Shown here piece by piece: positions 45,046-47,744 of a DNA stretch of 47,744 nt. A model generated the notes under the pieces. It was not told the origin of the DNA. It saw nothing but the letters and a program-made list of their open reading frames with translations, and made no database searches. Position numbers and translations under genes: made by a program. Positions within the stretch are counted from its first letter, which is position 1, and each line of letters starts with the position of its first letter. The stretch is from an uncultured Elusimicrobia bacterium. Its GTDB lineage: Bacteria > Elusimicrobiota > Elusimicrobia > Elusimicrobiales > UBA9959. The stretch covers positions 1-47,744 of the forward strand of contig CAIQNV010000039.1 in NCBI GenBank assembly GCA_903873295.1, written 5' to 3'.

Positions 45046-46866
45046 CTACTTCAAATAGCGGATAATTACGATGCCTGAGCCGCCATTGCCTCCGGAATAG
45101 CCGGCGCCGGTCGTCGCCCCGGCGCCGCCGCCGCCGCCGGTATTTGGGGTTCCGGCAATGCCGTTGCCGCCGGTGGTTCCGTTACCTCCGCCGCCAAGCC
45201 CGCCGGTACCGGAGGCCGCTGCGGTTCTGGTGCTGCCGCCGCCGCCGCCCGCATACCAATTGCCCCAATATTGCAGACCAACTCCCCCGTTGCCGGCATT
45301 TTGACCGGAAGCGTTCGCGCCGGCGCCTCCCGCGCCGCCGCCACCTCCTCCGGGATAGCCGTTGGCGACCGCGATCCCGCTGCCGCCGCCATAGCCCTGA
45401 GAGCCGGTCCCGCCTATGCCGCTGTAGCCGCCGCCGCCGCCGGAGCCGCCGCTCAAGCCATCGCCGCCATGCGAGCCGCCGCCGCCGCCGATCGCCGTCA
45501 AAGTATCAAAGGTGGAATTGGACCCGTTCGTCCCATTGACCGGCCAGCCTCCTCCGGTGCCGCCGGTCCCGACCGTAATCGGATAAGCGCCGGCGGAAAC
45601 CGCATAATTTGATTGATAGACGAGCCCGCCCGCGCCGCCGCCGCCCGCTCCGCCGGCGCCGCCTCCGCCGCCGGCGACGACAAGGACGTCTATGGGCCCG
45701 GCGAAGTTGGCGGTAAACGAGGCGCCGGCGTTAAAGGTGTGAACGCGGTACGAGCCGGAATCGGATTCGGAGCCGCCCGTCGCGAAAACCACATAAGTGA
45801 AACCGCTCGTACGCGTGGCGGCGCCTGTGTCGGGATTTATTACCGTCACATTTTTCGCGCCGCTGACGGCGATCGTCGGCGCGGTCGCGGTGATCTGCGT
45901 GGCCGTGACCGCTGCCACCGTCGCGGTTACCCCGTCTATCGTTACGCCCGCTCCGGCAAGGAAACCGGTCCCCGCGATAGTTATGGGCGTGGTCCTTCCC
46001 GTTTGTCCCGTAGCCGGGCTTACTGAGGCGACCGTCGGCAGGGGGTTATAAGTGAAGGTTCCCGTGATATACTGGCCGTCAGAATTGGTTATCTTCAACT
46101 CCCGCGCGCCGGCGGTGCCCGCGGGCGCGGTCGCCGTGATCTGCGTGGTTCCCGCGGTTGCGATACCCGTGGCCGAAACGCCCCCGACCGAAAGCTCGAG
46201 GCCGGGGTTAAAGCCGGTGCCGATAATGGTAAGCGCGGTTCCGCCGGAATATAGGCCCGAAGCCGGAGTTATCGATGTGATAGTGGGCGGGGGCTGATTA
46301 TCGAGCTGTCTCCAGGCGTTCCCGTTGCAGACGGACATATGCCCGTCGTACCAGCGCAGCGTGCCCGCGATATCGGAAGTGCAGGTCGCCGTGACGGTGC
46401 CTACTTTTATTCCCCCGGCCACCTCCAGGCTCGCGGCCGGGCTCGTGGTCCCGATTCCTATGTTTCCTCCGTTTGGCGCCAGATATGTGTTTCCCGTGCC
46501 CAGATCCAGCTGCATCCTCGTCATCACGCCATACTCGCCGATATACATCTGGCCGGCATTTTCCCGGATGTAGAGTTTCTTCGCGCTCGCTTCGCTGCCT
46601 TCCAGTATCAGATGGGGGCTGCTCCCGTAAACATGAAGAGGAACAAGAGGCGCCGTGGTCCCGATGCCGACTTTCCCGTATTTTACGGCGAAGGTGGACC
46701 CGCCCACGGTAAAGCCGCCGCCCTGGATATCAGCGGAGCCCCTGAGCACCGAGTAGCCGTCGACGGAAAACCTGTCCACAACTTCAAATTCCGCGGCGCG
46801 GAGCTGCGGCCCCGCCAGGAGCGGGAGCAGGATCGCTGCAAATATAAATCGCTTAAGAATACTCAT
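45046..46866 (-). CDS. Secreted fibre-like protein 4 with two IPT/TIG domains and glycine-rich tip
   Basis: A 606-residue paralogue closest to protein 3. Signal peptide to LRAA, shared head (EFEVVDRFSVDGYSVLRGSA), then a unique piece (HLILEGSEASAKKLYIREN), GIGTTSPAASLEVAG repeat, the TLRWYDGHMSVCNGNAWRQL segment, two IPT/TIG domains and a glycine-rich tip from IDVLVVAGGGGGAGG to GGSGIVIIRYLK. Long DNA stretches match protein 3 almost exactly (44525-44611 with 46294-46377). Gap to protein 3 is 19 bp, to protein 5 is 88 bp. Confidence 0.84.
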   Translation of the reverse strand: MSILKRFIFAAILLPLLAGPQLRAAEFEVVDRFSVDGYSVLRGSADIQGGGFTVGGSTFAVKYGKVGIGTTAPLVPLHVYGSSPHLILEGSEASAKKLYIRENAGQMYIGEYGVMTRMQLDLGTGNTYLAPNGGNIGIGTTSPAASLEVAGGIKVGTVTATCTSDIAGTLRWYDGHMSVCNGNAWRQLDNQPPPTITSITPASGLYSGGTALTIIGTGFNPGLELSVGGVSATGIATAGTTQITATAPAGTAGARELKITNSDGQYITGTFTYNPLPTVASVSPATGQTGRTTPITIAGTGFLAGAGVTIDGVTATVAAVTATQITATAPTIAVSGAKNVTVINPDTGAATRTSGFTYVVFATGGSESDSGSYRVHTFNAGASFTANFAGPIDVLVVAGGGGGAGGAGGGGAGGLVYQSNYAVSAGAYPITVGTGGTGGGWPVNGTNGSNSTFDTLTAIGGGGGSHGGDGLSGGSGGGGGYSGIGGTGSQGYGGGSGIAVANGYPGGGGGGAGGAGANASGQNAGNGGVGLQYWGNWYAGGGGGSTRTAAASGTGGLGGGGNGTTGGNGIAGTPNTGGGGGAGATTGAGYSGGNGGSGIVIIRYLK

Positions 46867-46954
46867 AAATAACGCGAACTCCGCGGCAAACTTAATACTG
46901 CCTGCAGCTTCCGGCTTTGCTGCGCTTCGCCTTCACTACTCCGCCGGTGCCCGG

Positions 46955-47744
46955 CTACCGGATCGGATAGGTTCCCGAGGCGCCCTGCGAACAACAGCAG
47001 ATGTAGCCGCTCGAGCCCTGCTGATAATTTACTCCCGTGGAGCATTCATTGTTATAGCCGTAATACGAGGACCAGGACCAGAAAGTGACGCCCCACGCGC
47101 AGGAGGCGGAAGCGAGAGCGTTGGTGCACGCCGTCGCGCAGTGCTGCCCTGACGTGGTGGTGACGGTTATAAATCTGCCGCCCTGGGCGTTCCCTCCTGC
47201 CAGGCAGGCGCCCGCCATAATATTCTTCATTTCCCATTCTATGCTCAACCTGCCGTAGATCAAGCCCGATACGCGCGCGTCGCCGCTCACTTCCAATTTA
47301 TAGCCCGGCGCCGTAGTCCCGATGCCGACGTTTCCGCCGTTGAAATAGCTGGATCCGCTGGAATTCATACTGTTAACGACCGCATTATCTGCGCCGTTAT
47401 ACATATCGAACCGCGGGGCGTATGATCCGGACGAACTTCCCCTCAATTCTATCACCGGAACCGAGGCGGTTTTGGTTTTGAACCTGAGATAATTGCTGTC
47501 CCAGTAAATATACGGATCGCCGGTATTAAGATACAGGTTGCCGACTACGGCTAATTTTTCTCCGGGGCTCACAGTCCCGATCCCGATATTGCCGTTCACC
47601 GCTAATCTCGCCGTGCCGGGATCGCCGTAGCCTATGCCGACATTGCCGCCGTTCACGTTGATCAGCAGATTTTTTGTCGCCGCCGAATTGTTCGCCTGAA
47701 CGGCGTCGAAAGAGACCGCGGTCGCGCTGTTCAAAACCAGGCGG
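46955..47744 (-). CDS. Secreted fibre-like protein 5, C-terminal part (5' end outside window)
   Basis: The frame is open to the right edge of the window, so the protein start is missing. About 262 residues are seen. They contain three VGIG-type repeats (GNVGIGYGDPGTARLAVNG, GNIGIGTVSPGEKLAVVG, GNVGIGTTAPGYKLEVSG) and end in a Cys-rich domain of about 90 residues with nine or so Cys (GACLAGG, HCATACTNALASASCAW, NNECSTG, YICCCSQG), unlike the glycine-rich tips of proteins 2-4. A signal peptide and shared head are expected upstream but not seen here. Confidence 0.75.
   Translation of the reverse strand, partial: RLVLNSATAVSFDAVQANNSAATKNLLINVNGGNVGIGYGDPGTARLAVNGNIGIGTVSPGEKLAVVGNLYLNTGDPYIYWDSNYLRFKTKTASVPVIELRGSSSGSYAPRFDMYNGADNAVVNSMNSSGSSYFNGGNVGIGTTAPGYKLEVSGDARVSGLIYGRLSIEWEMKNIMAGACLAGGNAQGGRFITVTTTSGQHCATACTNALASASCAWGVTFWSWSSYYGYNNECSTGVNYQQGSSGYICCCSQGASGTYPIR

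Larger units (their letters stand above)
41224..46825 (-). repeat. Near-identical head-coding repeats at the 5' ends of fibre genes 1-4
   Basis: A block of roughly 130 bp coding for the AAEFEVLDRFSVDGYSVLRG to VGIG head recurs at about 41230-41360, 42975-43115, 44825-44965 and 46670-46805. Shared runs include GCGGAGCCCCTGAGCAC and ACCTGTCCAGCAC. Identity is high at DNA level, not only protein level. Confidence 0.8.

Noticed and set aside
40166..47744. Prophage tail module
   Set aside because: All complete proteins start with signal peptides and are paralogues of each other; no capsid, portal, terminase, tape-measure or integrase genes are seen.

Overview
The window looks like chromosomal DNA of a GC-rich, free-living diderm bacterium. 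My best guess is the phylum Elusimicrobiota, from the overall gene style and the large secreted fibre-like proteins that begin with a shared FSVDGYSVLRG module. That is inference, since no rRNA or tRNA is present to test it. The window contains the replication-initiation locus: dnaA, dnaN, dciA, gyrB and gyrA run in that order on the + strand from 21.2 to 29.5 kb, with DnaA-box-like sites overlapping the dnaA start and an AT-rich region upstream.

Layout. 0-1.7 kb: the 3' end of a Cys-rich secreted protein. 1.8-4.6 kb (-): nfu, PHP phosphatase, GDPD and nadA. 4.7-5.6 kb (+): an unknown small protein and a PduO-like adenosyltransferase with a degenerate active site. 5.6-10.8 kb: an esterase, two paralogous ATP-grasp ligases, a small exported protein and AsnA. 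10.9-17.1 kb (-): a compact run of NadD-YqeK fusion, LytR_C protein, PilT, cyclic-nucleotide-binding protein, RsfS with a histone-H1-like tail, and ArgS, ending in a clear terminator. 17.2-20.9 kb (+): a DUF2064 protein and the TldE/TldD pair. 21-29.5 kb: origin and replication genes. 29.6-32.7 kb (-): a PAS-GAF hybrid histidine kinase with three receiver domains. 33-34.5 kb (+): MarC and ProC. 34.5-35.0 kb: a region without convincing genes, framed by a near-consensus promoter and a strong hairpin, and a candidate for an undescribed structured RNA. 35-40 kb (+): a P-loop kinase-like protein, a PfkB kinase, adenosine deaminase, a metallophosphoesterase and a papain-family protease. 40.1-47.7 kb (-): at least five consecutive secreted fibre-like proteins, four of which (the fifth is cut by the window edge) show an almost identical N-terminal module followed by different C-terminal parts: phage-fibre-like repeats, IPT/TIG domains, long glycine-rich domains or a Cys-rich domain.

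The strongest candidates for something new are the transcribed, repeat-containing region at 34.58-34.95 kb, the shared-head/variable-tip surface protein array, and the ATP-grasp pair with the esterase and AsnA. There is also a 130-bp structured repeat, 92% identical between its two copies at 6.4 and 24.2 kb, a 125-bp element with perfect 21-bp terminal inverted repeats between gyrB and gyrA, and a 73-bp inverted repeat whose right arm forms the 3' end of a gene. No prophage, CRISPR array, transposase, rRNA or tRNA was seen.
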